Below are positions 8,254-16,371 of a stretch of 64,000 bases of DNA, in pieces. A program made the translations under genes and the position numbers. The notes under the pieces were generated by a model. That model made no database searches. It was not told the origin of the DNA and saw only the letters and a list, made by a program, of their open reading frames with translations. This DNA comes from Halorientalis pallida (GTDB lineage Archaea; Halobacteriota; Halobacteria; Halobacteriales; Haloarculaceae): assembly GCF_004118325.1 (NCBI RefSeq), contig NZ_RDFA01000003.1:310001-374000 (forward strand), written 5' to 3'. Each line of letters starts with the position of its first letter. Within the stretch, counting starts at the first letter, position 1.

Positions 8254-9243
8254 ATGAACGAGCAAGCAGAGCAAATGCAGGAGTCGACGACGGTTCATCG
8301 GTTAGAGTGTAGCGTGGACTGGCCGCCGGAGAACGTCGCGGCGTACTTCGTCGACTGTGCCGAGCCGATTCTCTTCGACGCCGGGATGGCGGGCGAGACG
8401 GCCCGCGAGGAGTTGACCGAGGACGTGGCATCCCACGGCTACGAACTGGCGGACATCGAACACCTGGTCGTCACCCACCCGCACACCGACCACATCGGGC
8501 AGGTGCAGGCGGTCATCGACGCCGCCGACTCGGAGGTGTACGCACCCGCGTCGATCCAGCGGCGGTTCGAGCGCGACCCCGAGGATCTGTCCGACACGGT
8601 CCGGGCCAACGCTCAGGCGGCCGGCGTCCAGGGCGAGTACCTCGACGACGCTGTCGAGATGTCCGTCGAGTCGCTGAAACGCGACAGCAGTCTCCTCCCG
8701 AGCGAGGCCGTCGACCACTGGCTCGGCCGGGGCGAGACCGTCGACGTCGGTCCGCTCACCGTCGAGACGGTCCACACGCCGGGTCACCAGGCCGACCATC
8801 TCTGCTATCTGTCCGATCTGGACGGCGAGCGCGTCCTCTTCTCGGGCGACATGGCGCTGGGCACCTTCCGCCCCGTCGCGATGCACACCGGCTTCGACGA
8901 CGGCTACGAGGACGCTATCGGCGAGTTCTACGCCGCCCTCGACACGCTAGCTGACCTCGACGTGGACCGCGTGTTCACTGGCCACGACGACCCCCACACG
9001 GAGTTCGACGTCCGAGTCCAGCACGACCGCGAGAGTCTGGACCGCCTGCTCGACCGAACCCAGGAGGCACTGGAGAACGGTAGCGGGGCGACGGCCGTCG
9101 AGATCGCATTCCAGCGCTCGGGCGACCGCAACATGGAGTACCTCGTCATCGAGACCGCCAGCGCGCTGGCCCACCTCGACGGTGAGGGTGTCCTCACGAG
9201 CGAGACGGACGACCACGGCGTCCGTCGCTACGAGGTCGCATGA
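8254..9243 (+). CDS. MBL-fold metallo-hydrolase
   Basis: 329 residues. The metal-binding motif HPHTDH is at residues 75-80, with further ligands expected at HTPGHQADH (about 169-177), SGDM (near 195) and GHDDPH (near 247). The order matches glyoxalase-II-like or lactonase/thioesterase-like MBL hydrolases with a helical C-terminal extension that ends in a winged-helix-like region. The start may be ATG 8254 or the in-frame ATG at 8275. Its last codon overlaps the HAD hydrolase start by four bases, so the two are cotranscribed. With CoA ligase upstream and SDR downstream, a thioester or lactone substrate is plausible but not shown. Confidence 0.88.
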   Translation: MNEQAEQMQESTTVHRLECSVDWPPENVAAYFVDCAEPILFDAGMAGETAREELTEDVASHGYELADIEHLVVTHPHTDHIGQVQAVIDAADSEVYAPASIQRRFERDPEDLSDTVRANAQAAGVQGEYLDDAVEMSVESLKRDSSLLPSEAVDHWLGRGETVDVGPLTVETVHTPGHQADHLCYLSDLDGERVLFSGDMALGTFRPVAMHTGFDDGYEDAIGEFYAALDTLADLDVDRVFTGHDDPHTEFDVRVQHDRESLDRLLDRTQEALENGSGATAVEIAFQRSGDRNMEYLVIETASALAHLDGEGVLTSETDDHGVRRYEVA

Positions 9244-9965
9244 CCGAGTACGAGGCCGTCTTCTTCGACATCGGCGGCGTCATCGTCTCGCTCCCCTCGA
9301 TCCGCCAGGGCTACGTCGACTTCCTCCGGGAGTTCGCCGCCGAGCGTGATCTCGAGCCCGAACCCGCACTGGAGACCTGGCGGGAGCGACTGGGCGAGCA
9401 CTTCAAATCCGCCGAGGGGACCGAGTACATGTCCGCCGCCGAGGGGTACCACGAGGCCTTCCAGGCCATCGTGGACGGCGATCTCGCCCGTGAGGCGTGG
9501 GAACCCGGCTTCGAGGCGGCGACGAAGGCCGCCATGGAGACCGAACCGAACGTGGTCGAGACGATCCAGGCGCTGGACGACGCCGGTTTCTACCTTGGCA
9601 TCGTCTCGGACATCGACACCCGCGAGGCCCACCGGATGCTCGATCAGTTCGGCATCGACGACGCCTTCGACGGCGTGACCACCTCCGAGGCCGTCGGGTA
9701 CAAGAAACCCGACCAGCGGATGTTCGAGGACGCCCTCGGGAAAGCCGACATCGACCCCGCACGGGGCCTGATGATCGGCGACCGCTACGACCACGACATG
9801 CAGGGCGGCACGGAGGCGGGACTGGGAACGGTTGCCTACAACGGCACAGCGTTCGAGCGTGCCGCAGAGGTCGGCCGTGACGGGTACCGGGTCGTCGGTG
9901 AGGACGCCATCGACTACGCCGTCGAGGACCACCGGACACTGCTGGAGGTCGTCGAGGTCGAGTAG
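9240..9965 (+). CDS. HAD-superfamily hydrolase
   Basis: 241 residues. Motif I is FFDIGGVIV (nucleophile Asp10); the usual second aspartate is replaced by glycine, as in the YihX-like branch (D-x-G-x-V-I). Motif II is SDI near residue 122, motif III contains the KKPD lysine near 157, and motif IV GDRYDHD is near 180. A helical cap is inserted after motif I, class I type. It probably removes phosphate or another leaving group from a small molecule. ATGA overlap with the MBL gene indicates translational coupling. Confidence 0.9.
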   Translation: MTEYEAVFFDIGGVIVSLPSIRQGYVDFLREFAAERDLEPEPALETWRERLGEHFKSAEGTEYMSAAEGYHEAFQAIVDGDLAREAWEPGFEAATKAAMETEPNVVETIQALDDAGFYLGIVSDIDTREAHRMLDQFGIDDAFDGVTTSEAVGYKKPDQRMFEDALGKADIDPARGLMIGDRYDHDMQGGTEAGLGTVAYNGTAFERAAEVGRDGYRVVGEDAIDYAVEDHRTLLEVVEVE

Positions 9966-10052
9966 CCGGCGCACACGAGCGACCCGCTACGGCTGATTTT
10001 CGACGGGACTGAGCGCCGGGCTGATAAACCCCCCTCCCTTCTGAGGAGGAAC

Positions 10053-10060
10053 TGTTAACA
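10053..10060 (+). promoter_or_regulatory. TGTTAACA palindrome at the promoter of the second SDR gene
   Basis: TGTTAACA sits 28-35 bases upstream of the ATG at 10088, where the TATA box is expected. It resembles the TGTT-n4-AACA core of the palindrome upstream of the SDR at 794-1567. It may serve as promoter element, operator, or both. Confidence 0.4.
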
Positions 10061-10087
10061 AAGTGTGTTCGGTACAGGGCAGGTGCA

Positions 10088-10870
10088 ATGGATTTCGGAA
10101 TTGACGATAAGACGGCCCTCGTGACGGGGGGTGCGGGCCGCATCGGTGAAGAAGACTGCAAGACACTGGCCCAGGAAGGGGCGGAGGTCGTCGTCCTCGA
10201 CGTGGACGAGGACGGCGCACAGGACGTGGCAGACGACATCAACGACGGCGACTACGACGGCGAGGCCATCGCCATCGAGTGTGACCTCACCGACCGCGAC
10301 CAGGTCGGCGAAGTCGTCGACGACCTGCAGGACGCGACCGGCGGCGTCGACATCCTCGTGAACAACGCCGGCCTCGTAGACGCCGTCGGCACGGCCGGCG
10401 ACCTCGACCCGAGCATCTGGGATCGGGACCTCTCGGTCAACCTGACGGGCACGTACAACATCACCCGCGAAATCTTCCCCAACATGTGCGACCGCGGCTG
10501 GGGCCGCGTCATCACGATGTCCTCCCTGGCCGGCTGGGAGGGGGGCTACGGTCAGATCTCCTACTCCACCACGAAGGCCGGACTCATCGGCTTCGGGAAG
10601 ACCCTCGCCCTGGAGGGCGCACCCGAGGGCGTCACCTCCAACATCCTCGCGCCGACCATCGTCGTCGGCGACCTCGCCGAACTGCCCCACGACCAGCTCG
10701 AAAACATCAACGAACACTGGGCCGACATCGCCCGCGCCACGCCGATGGACAAACTCGGCAGCGAAGAAGACGTCTCCAACCTCGTCGCCTACCTCTCCTC
10801 CGAGCAGGCCGAGTACATCACCGGCCAGGTCATGGGCGTCACCGGCGGCGTCGATCTGTTCACCTACTAA
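10088..10870 (+). CDS. SDR-family short-chain dehydrogenase/reductase
   Basis: 260 residues of a classical SDR: TGGAGRIG at 13-20, NNAG at 92-95, Ser146, Tyr159 and Lys163 (YSTTK) all in place. It is only distantly similar to the SDR at 794-1567 outside these motifs. The glycine-rich loop has AGRIG instead of the commoner xxGIG. The stop codon TAA lies inside the left arm of a long inverted repeat that probably terminates transcription. Likely a hydroxyacyl or alcohol dehydrogenase, inferred from context. Confidence 0.9.
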   Translation: MDFGIDDKTALVTGGAGRIGEEDCKTLAQEGAEVVVLDVDEDGAQDVADDINDGDYDGEAIAIECDLTDRDQVGEVVDDLQDATGGVDILVNNAGLVDAVGTAGDLDPSIWDRDLSVNLTGTYNITREIFPNMCDRGWGRVITMSSLAGWEGGYGQISYSTTKAGLIGFGKTLALEGAPEGVTSNILAPTIVVGDLAELPHDQLENINEHWADIARATPMDKLGSEEDVSNLVAYLSSEQAEYITGQVMGVTGGVDLFTY

Positions 10871-10926
10871 ATTTTCACTTCGGGGGGATTCGCCTGCGGC
10901 GAACCCCCACTCGCAAAAATTTAGTA
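10865..10926. terminator. 62-nt inverted repeat at the 3' end of the SDR gene
   Basis: Left arm TACTAAATTTT (10865-10875) is the exact inverse of AAAATTTAGTA (10916-10926). The interior GGGGGATTCGCC pairs with GGCGAACCCCC around a TGC loop with one bulged A. The SDR stop codon is in the left arm. The structure is symmetric, so it could act on both strands; it may be a terminator or a small mobile inverted repeat. Confidence 0.55.
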
Positions 10927-11067
10927 TGAAAACTACCGTCTCGCTCGCGAGAAGTGGACCGCCTCGCGCGCAGGGCGCGCTCGGCGGACGAACTGCCAGT
11001 GACTCAAACGGAGACTTGTCCCTCCGCTACATATTGGTGCGGTCCGTCCTGTACACGAACCGCGACC

Positions 11068-11370
11068 ATGTTCCGCTCACGACTCGCAGGCTACGGGGTA
11101 ATCGGACTCGGCGTCCTCTGTACGCTGTCGATTCTCACGCTCGGCGGTAGTACCCAGCGTCGCTGTCCCGAGGTCGGGGGACGAGTGTACGACGCCATCG
11201 GTGTCGATCCGACGGGTCTTCGGCTGACGGGGTTCGATCTCGGACAGTTGGCGATCACGTGGTACGACGGCTGTAACTGGCACACAGTCACAGTGTTGCC
11301 GCTGCTCGTCGGTGGGCTCCTGCTCGCCAGTGGCGTCCTCACGATCAGACGCGGCGGTGTCGAATCCTGA
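11068..11370 (+). CDS. Small membrane protein, function unknown
   Basis: 100 residues starting MFRSRLAGYG. Two predicted transmembrane helices flank a short extracellular or cytoplasmic loop: about residues 7-25 (VIGLGVLCTLSILTLG) and 73-94 (VLPLLVGGLLLASGVLTI). The loop contains Cys residues in RRCPEVGG and DGCNWH that could pair. The upstream in-frame region to 10954 lacks haloarchaeal codon character, so the ATG at 11068 is chosen; TACATATT near 11028-11035 is a plausible TATA box. I do not recognise the family. Confidence 0.6.
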   Translation: MFRSRLAGYGVIGLGVLCTLSILTLGGSTQRRCPEVGGRVYDAIGVDPTGLRLTGFDLGQLAITWYDGCNWHTVTVLPLLVGGLLLASGVLTIRRGGVES

Positions 11371-11382
11371 CCCTAAGGACCG

Positions 11383-12363
11383 TCAGGCGTCCGGCGCGAG
11401 CGCCTGAATCGTCGCCATCGCCATCTCCCCGGCGGCCTGCCGCGGGACCGTGATGATAGGCAGGTCGACGAACCCGTCCTGTAGTTCGGCCAGTCGCTCA
11501 CGCGCCTGTTCGGTCGTCCCCGCGACCCCGAGCGCGTCCACCATCTCGTCGGTCACCGCGGCCTTCGCCTCGTCTCGGTCGCCCGCCTGCCACCGATCCG
11601 CGACCGTCCCGGCTTGGTCGGGGAACCGCTGGGCGACGGCTTTCCGGTAGCCCTCGCCGTTCCCGACGTAGTAGGCGACGTGGCCCCGGATCGCGTCACG
11701 GGCCGCGTCGGGGTCGTCGTCGCTGACGGCCGAGGGCACGTACGGTGCGACCGTGATCTGTCTGGCGTCCCGCCCCGCCTCGGCCGCGGTCTCCTCGATG
11801 TCCTCGAAGGCCTCGGGCAGGTCCGGAAAGGGGACGTTGTGCGGAATCCAGCCGTCGGCCAGCCGCGCGACCACCCGCCGGTTGGCCGGGCCGAGCGCCG
11901 CGTGATAGACCGGCACGTCCCGTCCCAGCGGCTCGAAGTCCTCGACCTGGAACAGCTTGCCGTCGTAGGAGACGGTGCCGTCGTCGGTCGAGAGGTAGCG
12001 CTGGGCGATGGCGATGGTCTCGTGAGCCCGGCGAACCGGATTCTCGAACTCCATTCCGTGGAGGTCTTCGATGGCTTTGGCGGTGCTGACGCCGGTGCCG
12101 AGGACCATCCGGCCGTCGGCGTAGCGGTCGACGGTCGCGGCGGCCATCGCGAGGACGGCCGGCGAGCGCGAGAACACGTTTGCGATGGCGGTGCCCAGCT
12201 GGACGTCCTCGGTGGCCTCGGCGACCGCCGAGAGCTGGACGAACGCGTCGCTCCCCCAGAGTTCGGGCATCCAGACGGAGCCAAAGCCCAGCTGTTCGGC
12301 GGTGGTCGCGACACCGGTCGGGTCCATCACGTCGGCAGGCGGCAAGAGCAGGCCCGGTTGCAT
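11383..12363 (-). CDS. LLM-class F420-dependent oxidoreductase
   Basis: 326 residues starting MQPGLLLPPADVMDP. The luciferase-like TIM barrel is complete, with AEQLGFGSVWMPELWG near residue 22, VQLGTAIANVFSRSP near 55, and a DGRMVLGTGVST segment near 87 typical of F420-binding members. It reduces or oxidises an unidentified substrate using deazaflavin F420. The visible part of the oxidoreductase at the left edge follows the same pattern. A TATA-like GCTTTTTGTG lies 22-31 bases upstream of the ATG, so it has its own leaderless promoter even though it follows the CoA-transferase gene. Confidence 0.9.
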   Translation of the reverse strand: MQPGLLLPPADVMDPTGVATTAEQLGFGSVWMPELWGSDAFVQLSAVAEATEDVQLGTAIANVFSRSPAVLAMAAATVDRYADGRMVLGTGVSTAKAIEDLHGMEFENPVRRAHETIAIAQRYLSTDDGTVSYDGKLFQVEDFEPLGRDVPVYHAALGPANRRVVARLADGWIPHNVPFPDLPEAFEDIEETAAEAGRDARQITVAPYVPSAVSDDDPDAARDAIRGHVAYYVGNGEGYRKAVAQRFPDQAGTVADRWQAGDRDEAKAAVTDEMVDALGVAGTTEQARERLAELQDGFVDLPIITVPRQAAGEMAMATIQALAPDA

Positions 12364-12418
12364 GGTCTCCGCAATCGCCGCCCCGGCACAAAAAGCTCCC
12401 TCCGGAGTCTTCCGGCCG

Positions 12419-13585
12419 CTACTCGATCACGCCGTCCTCGCGGAGCGAGGCGAGCCGGTCGGCGTCGTAGCCCGCGGCTTCGAGCACGTCGTCGGTGTGT
12501 TCGCCGTGACCGGGCGGGGAACCGGCGACGCCCTCCGGTTCCGCCGTGGACTGGGCGGGGAACGCGGCCCGGGGGACGGTTCCGGAGTGGTCGATCAGGT
12601 CACGAGCGTCCGCGGCCTCGCTGTCGAGCGCCTCGGCGGGCGTCCGGACGGGCGCGACCATCGCCTCGGTGTCTCCCAACTGGGCCTCCCACTCGTCGCG
12701 CGTCCGCTCCGCGAACAGCGCTTCGAGTTCCTCGCGCACGGCCTCGCGCTCGGCCGGGTCGTCGGTCATGTGCGCGTCCGCGAGGTCCTCGCGTCCGACT
12801 GCCTCGCAGAAGGCGTCCCAGAACTTGGGTTCGAGCGCCGCGAGCGTGACGTAGTTCCCGTCGGCGGTCTCGTAAGTGTCGTACCACGGCAGGGCGCCGG
12901 AGAGTTCCGTGTCGCCCGGGCGTGGATCGCCGCCGGTCAGCGCGTCGTGGGCGACGGCCTGGGAGAACGAGGCCACCACGTCGGTCATGGCCACGTCGAC
13001 GTACTCCCCGCCGGTGTTGCCCAATTCGCGGGAGAGTAGCGCGCCGACCGTGCTGAACGCGGCGAAGAGGCCACCGGCCATGTCGCCGACGGGATAGCCG
13101 GGCATCTGTGGCTTGCTGTCTTCGCCCTCGCGGGTCATGTCCAGCAGGCCGGCCATGCCGACGTAGTTGAGGTCGTGACCCACCCGGTCGGCGTGCGGGC
13201 CGTCCTGGCCGAACCCCGACAGCGAACAGTAGATCACGTCGTCGTTGACCGCGCGGACGGCCTCGTAGTCGACGCCCAGGCGCTCGACGACGCCGGGGCG
13301 GAACTGCTCGAACACCACGTCGGCCTCTGCGGCCAGGTCGAGGAAGGCCTCGCGACCGCGGTCGCTCTTGAGATCGAGGGCGACGCTTCGTTTCCCGCGG
13401 TTGACCGCGTCGAAGATGGCGCCGACGCCCGCGTCGGTGTACGGTGGAAGGATTCGCGCGTAGTCGCCAGCGTCCGTATCTTCGACCTTGACCACGTCCG
13501 CGCCGGCGTCGGCGAGCAGCTGCGTCGCGTAGGGGCCGGGCAACAGTCGCGAGAGGTCGAGGACGCGTACTCCGTCGAGTCGCAT
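12419..13585 (-). CDS. CaiB/BaiF-type CoA-transferase (class III)
   Basis: 388 residues from MRLDGVRVLDLSRLLPGP. The N-terminal LSRLLPGPYATQLLADAGADVVKVED is the class III CoA-transferase hallmark, and the catalytic aspartate is expected in the GHDLNYVGMAGLLD stretch near residue 150. These enzymes move CoA between acyl-CoA and a free acid. The longer open frame to 13933 reads through non-acidic sequence and is rejected. TATA-like CTTATGTTC lies at about 13605-13613, matching a leaderless ATG at 13585. Placed with the F420 oxidoreductase downstream and acyl-CoA dehydrogenase 2.8 kb away, it belongs to the acyl-CoA catabolism set. Confidence 0.9.
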   Translation of the reverse strand: MRLDGVRVLDLSRLLPGPYATQLLADAGADVVKVEDTDAGDYARILPPYTDAGVGAIFDAVNRGKRSVALDLKSDRGREAFLDLAAEADVVFEQFRPGVVERLGVDYEAVRAVNDDVIYCSLSGFGQDGPHADRVGHDLNYVGMAGLLDMTREGEDSKPQMPGYPVGDMAGGLFAAFSTVGALLSRELGNTGGEYVDVAMTDVVASFSQAVAHDALTGGDPRPGDTELSGALPWYDTYETADGNYVTLAALEPKFWDAFCEAVGREDLADAHMTDDPAEREAVREELEALFAERTRDEWEAQLGDTEAMVAPVRTPAEALDSEAADARDLIDHSGTVPRAAFPAQSTAEPEGVAGSPPGHGEHTDDVLEAAGYDADRLASLREDGVIE

Positions 13586-13853
13586 ACCCTTCTTCCCGAG
13601 GCCACGAACATAAGCCCCCGTCCCGGCGACGACTGAGCCGACCGACGTGGGACAGCGGGGATCGGTCGGGAAAGGTGGACTTACGATCCGGCGAGTGACG
13701 CGTCGCTCGCGAGCGCCGTGCAACGGTCGGGCGGCTTTATTCGCTGGTTCGGGGTACGGGGTCGGTGTGCTGTGGCGGTCCACAGCGACCGGGGGTCTAC
13801 ATGCACACACGAGTCCAGCGCACTGAGAGACGTACAGACCGGGGAGGTGCCCG

Positions 13854-16280
13854 ATGAAGACGAACCTGGCCGGCGCCATAGCGGCGGTCTTCCTGCTCGG
13901 TCTCGTCGGCGTCCTCGCGGTCGGCGGGCCCACACTGCTCGACTCGGTGACCGACGACGTCGGCGATGGGGCGGACAGGGCCGGTCCGGCGGCGATGCAG
14001 GCGTACGACGAGGAACTGGAGGGTCTGTCCGCAGCCGGTCGTCAGAACGGTGATCCGGGCGCACTCACACAGGAACAGACGACAGCCGCCCGGGAGGGCG
14101 CTCGGGCGGGCGCGGGACTGGCACAGGAGCAGGGTGCCGACGTGAACCAGCGACAGCTCGACGCGGCGGCGACGGCCGCGGAGCGCGCGACGAGTCAGAT
14201 GCAGGGGGCTTCGGCCGAGGAGATCCGGGCGGCCGCGAAAGGCGCGAGCCACGGCGCGCTCGTCCAGCGTCAGAACGTCGAGATCGACCAACTGCAGGCA
14301 GTCGTCTACGGCGGGACGCTTGGTGCGCTGAGCCAGTCCCAGAACGCCGAGGTCACACAGCTCCAGTCCGCGGCGAAGGGTGCGAGCCACGGCGCGCTCG
14401 CACAACGACAGAACGTGACGGTCGAGCAACGGCAGTTCGCCGCCGCCGGTGGCGCGGCCGGCGCGGTCGAGGCGGCCGTCCAGAAACAGCGCACCAGCGT
14501 CAGTCAGATCCAGGAGGCGGCCCAGGGCGGTGCCTACGGTGCCTTGCTCCAGTCACAGGAGATCGCCGTCGAGCAGGTCCAGGCCGCGGCCTTCGGGAGC
14601 GCGGGCGGCGCGATCACCGACGACGACGCCGATCCGAAGAAGGTTCAGGACGGCGCTATCGGCGGCGCGAAGGGTGCGCTCGTCCAGAGCCAGCGGGCCG
14701 ACGTCACCCAGATTCAGGCGGCGGCCCGCGGCGGGTCGAGCGGCGCCCTGATCCAGCGCCAGCGGGCCGACGTCACCCAGATTCAGCAGGCCGCGGCCGG
14801 CGGCGCGGAGGGAGCCATCGCCCAGCACCAACGGGCTTCGATCCGACAGATCCAGGCCGCCGCGTCGGGGGCCGCACGCGGCACGCTGGTCCAGGTGCAG
14901 GTCGTCAACGTCGTCCAGATCCAGCAGGCCGCCGCGGGAGCGGCCGCCGGGGCGACCGCGGCCGCGGTCCAGAACCAGGTGACGGACGTCGAGCAGATCC
15001 AGGCCGCCGCCGCGGGCGCGGGTGCAGGCGCGACCGTACAGGTCCAGACCGTCAACGTCGTCCAGATCCAGGCGATCACGCAGGGCGCGGCCGCCGGCGC
15101 GCTCAGTCAGGCCCAGACGGCGAGCGCGGACCAGATCCAGGCCGCGGCCAGCGGGGCCTGCAGCGGGGCGATCGAGCGTAGCCAGCGCCAGGACGTCGAG
15201 ATCGAGCAGATCCAGGAAGTCGCCGTGGCGGCCGCCGCGTCCACGGCCGAGGAGGCCGCACAGCAGGGTGTCACCGACACCGACGAGATCGAGTCGAACG
15301 CGCAGTCGGCCGCGAGCGCCGACGAAGAGACAGACGAGGAAGCTGAGTTCGAGAGCGTTACCGTCACGCAGGCGGGCTCGGCCGTGACCATCGAGAACCC
15401 CAACGACGTGACGGTCGTGGTGACGCTGGTCACCGAGGGGGGTGAGAGTCTGCTGACGGACGTGCCTGCGGACGGGCGCGTGACCGACACCCTCGATCCC
15501 GGCGAGTACGACGTGACGGCAGAGACCGAGGCCGGCGACCCCGTTCCCGTGAACGATCGGGACGAGGCACGGATCGAGATAGCGGAGACACCCACCGAGA
15601 CTGCCACACCGACCGAGACACCGACGGAGACAGAAACTCAGACCGCTACGCCGACGGCGGAAGCGACCCAGACCGAAACTCCCTCACCGACCGAAGAGGC
15701 TACGCCGACGGCACCGGAGACTGAGACGGAGACGGAAACGCCAACCGAAGACGTACCGCCGGGCGACACCGAGACTGTGGAGCCGACCGAAACCCAGACG
15801 CCCGGCGAGGAGGAGCCATCGCCCGACGAGACGCCCACCGAGACCGAAGCCACCGAACCACCGATCACCGACGAACCGGTCGAGACACCGACGGAGCCAC
15901 CAGTCGAGAGGGAGACCGAACCGCCGGTGGAAACGGAATCGCCAGCGACGGACCAGCCTCCCGAGACGGACACCGAGCGACCAGTCACCGAGGAACCGAT
16001 CACGGACGAACCCATCACCGAACCTCCCGTTACCGAGGAACCGATCACGGACGAACCGGTTACGCAGCCGCCACCGATCACCGAGGTCCCACTGACCGAG
16101 CCGCCACTTACCGAACCCCCCGTGACAGACGAACCCGTTCCCGAACCGCCGGCGACGCCGGGCACGACGGTTCCGGCACCGGGGACGCCCGGGACGCCCG
16201 ACGGCGGCGGCCTGGGAGTTGCGCTGACCGGTCTCGTCGCTTCAACCAGCCTGGCCGTCCTCGCCGTACGGCGGCGCTGA
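13854..16280 (+). CDS. Large surface protein with 23-residue QxQ repeats, Ig-like domain, Thr/Pro/Glu stalk and C-terminal anchor
   Basis: 808 residues, modular. Residues 5-25 are a hydrophobic signal or anchor helix. Residues 131-459 are 14 tandem units, ten of them exactly 23 residues long, with consensus GAxGALxQxQ followed by xxxVxQIQxAAxG; related looser units start near residue 84. Residues about 498-577 form a small beta-sandwich-like domain (VTVTQAGSAVTIENPNDV). Residues about 578-775 are low-complexity Thr, Pro and Glu with TETPT and PITDEPV repeats, a likely O-glycosylated stalk. The end GLGVALTGLVASTSLAVLAVRRR is a C-terminal helix with basic stop. One Cys (436) is present. It should project from the cell surface. 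I do not recognise the repeat family; a beta-solenoid or amphipathic stacked fold is inference. The gene stands alone. Confidence 0.85.
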   Translation: MKTNLAGAIAAVFLLGLVGVLAVGGPTLLDSVTDDVGDGADRAGPAAMQAYDEELEGLSAAGRQNGDPGALTQEQTTAAREGARAGAGLAQEQGADVNQRQLDAAATAAERATSQMQGASAEEIRAAAKGASHGALVQRQNVEIDQLQAVVYGGTLGALSQSQNAEVTQLQSAAKGASHGALAQRQNVTVEQRQFAAAGGAAGAVEAAVQKQRTSVSQIQEAAQGGAYGALLQSQEIAVEQVQAAAFGSAGGAITDDDADPKKVQDGAIGGAKGALVQSQRADVTQIQAAARGGSSGALIQRQRADVTQIQQAAAGGAEGAIAQHQRASIRQIQAAASGAARGTLVQVQVVNVVQIQQAAAGAAAGATAAAVQNQVTDVEQIQAAAAGAGAGATVQVQTVNVVQIQAITQGAAAGALSQAQTASADQIQAAASGACSGAIERSQRQDVEIEQIQEVAVAAAASTAEEAAQQGVTDTDEIESNAQSAASADEETDEEAEFESVTVTQAGSAVTIENPNDVTVVVTLVTEGGESLLTDVPADGRVTDTLDPGEYDVTAETEAGDPVPVNDRDEARIEIAETPTETATPTETPTETETQTATPTAEATQTETPSPTEEATPTAPETETETETPTEDVPPGDTETVEPTETQTPGEEEPSPDETPTETEATEPPITDEPVETPTEPPVERETEPPVETESPATDQPPETDTERPVTEEPITDEPITEPPVTEEPITDEPVTQPPPITEVPLTEPPLTEPPVTDEPVPEPPATPGTTVPAPGTPGTPDGGGLGVALTGLVASTSLAVLAVRRR
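14244..15230 (+). repeat. Tandem 69-bp coding repeats (23 residues each) within the surface-protein gene
   Basis: Fourteen consecutive units encode the QxQ...QIQ repeats. Ten are exactly 69 bp; the variants encode 22, 25, 26 and 26 residues. The two 26-residue units both gain AAV before QxQ. Nearby units such as residues 271-293 and 294-316 share RADVTQIQ, suggesting recent duplication, whereas others have drifted. Confidence 0.8.
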
Positions 16281-16371
16281 TCGGTCCGGCCCCCACCTCC
16301 TCGGCTCGGCGGGACGAGCCCGACCGCTCGGAGCGGTGGTTTCATAGCAATGGCGCGCGTTCCCTTGCGCC

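Noticed and set aside
14244-15230. CRISPR-like or satellite DNA reading of the 69-bp repeats
   Set aside because: The units are coding, diverged at third positions and keep protein consensus, so selection is on the protein.
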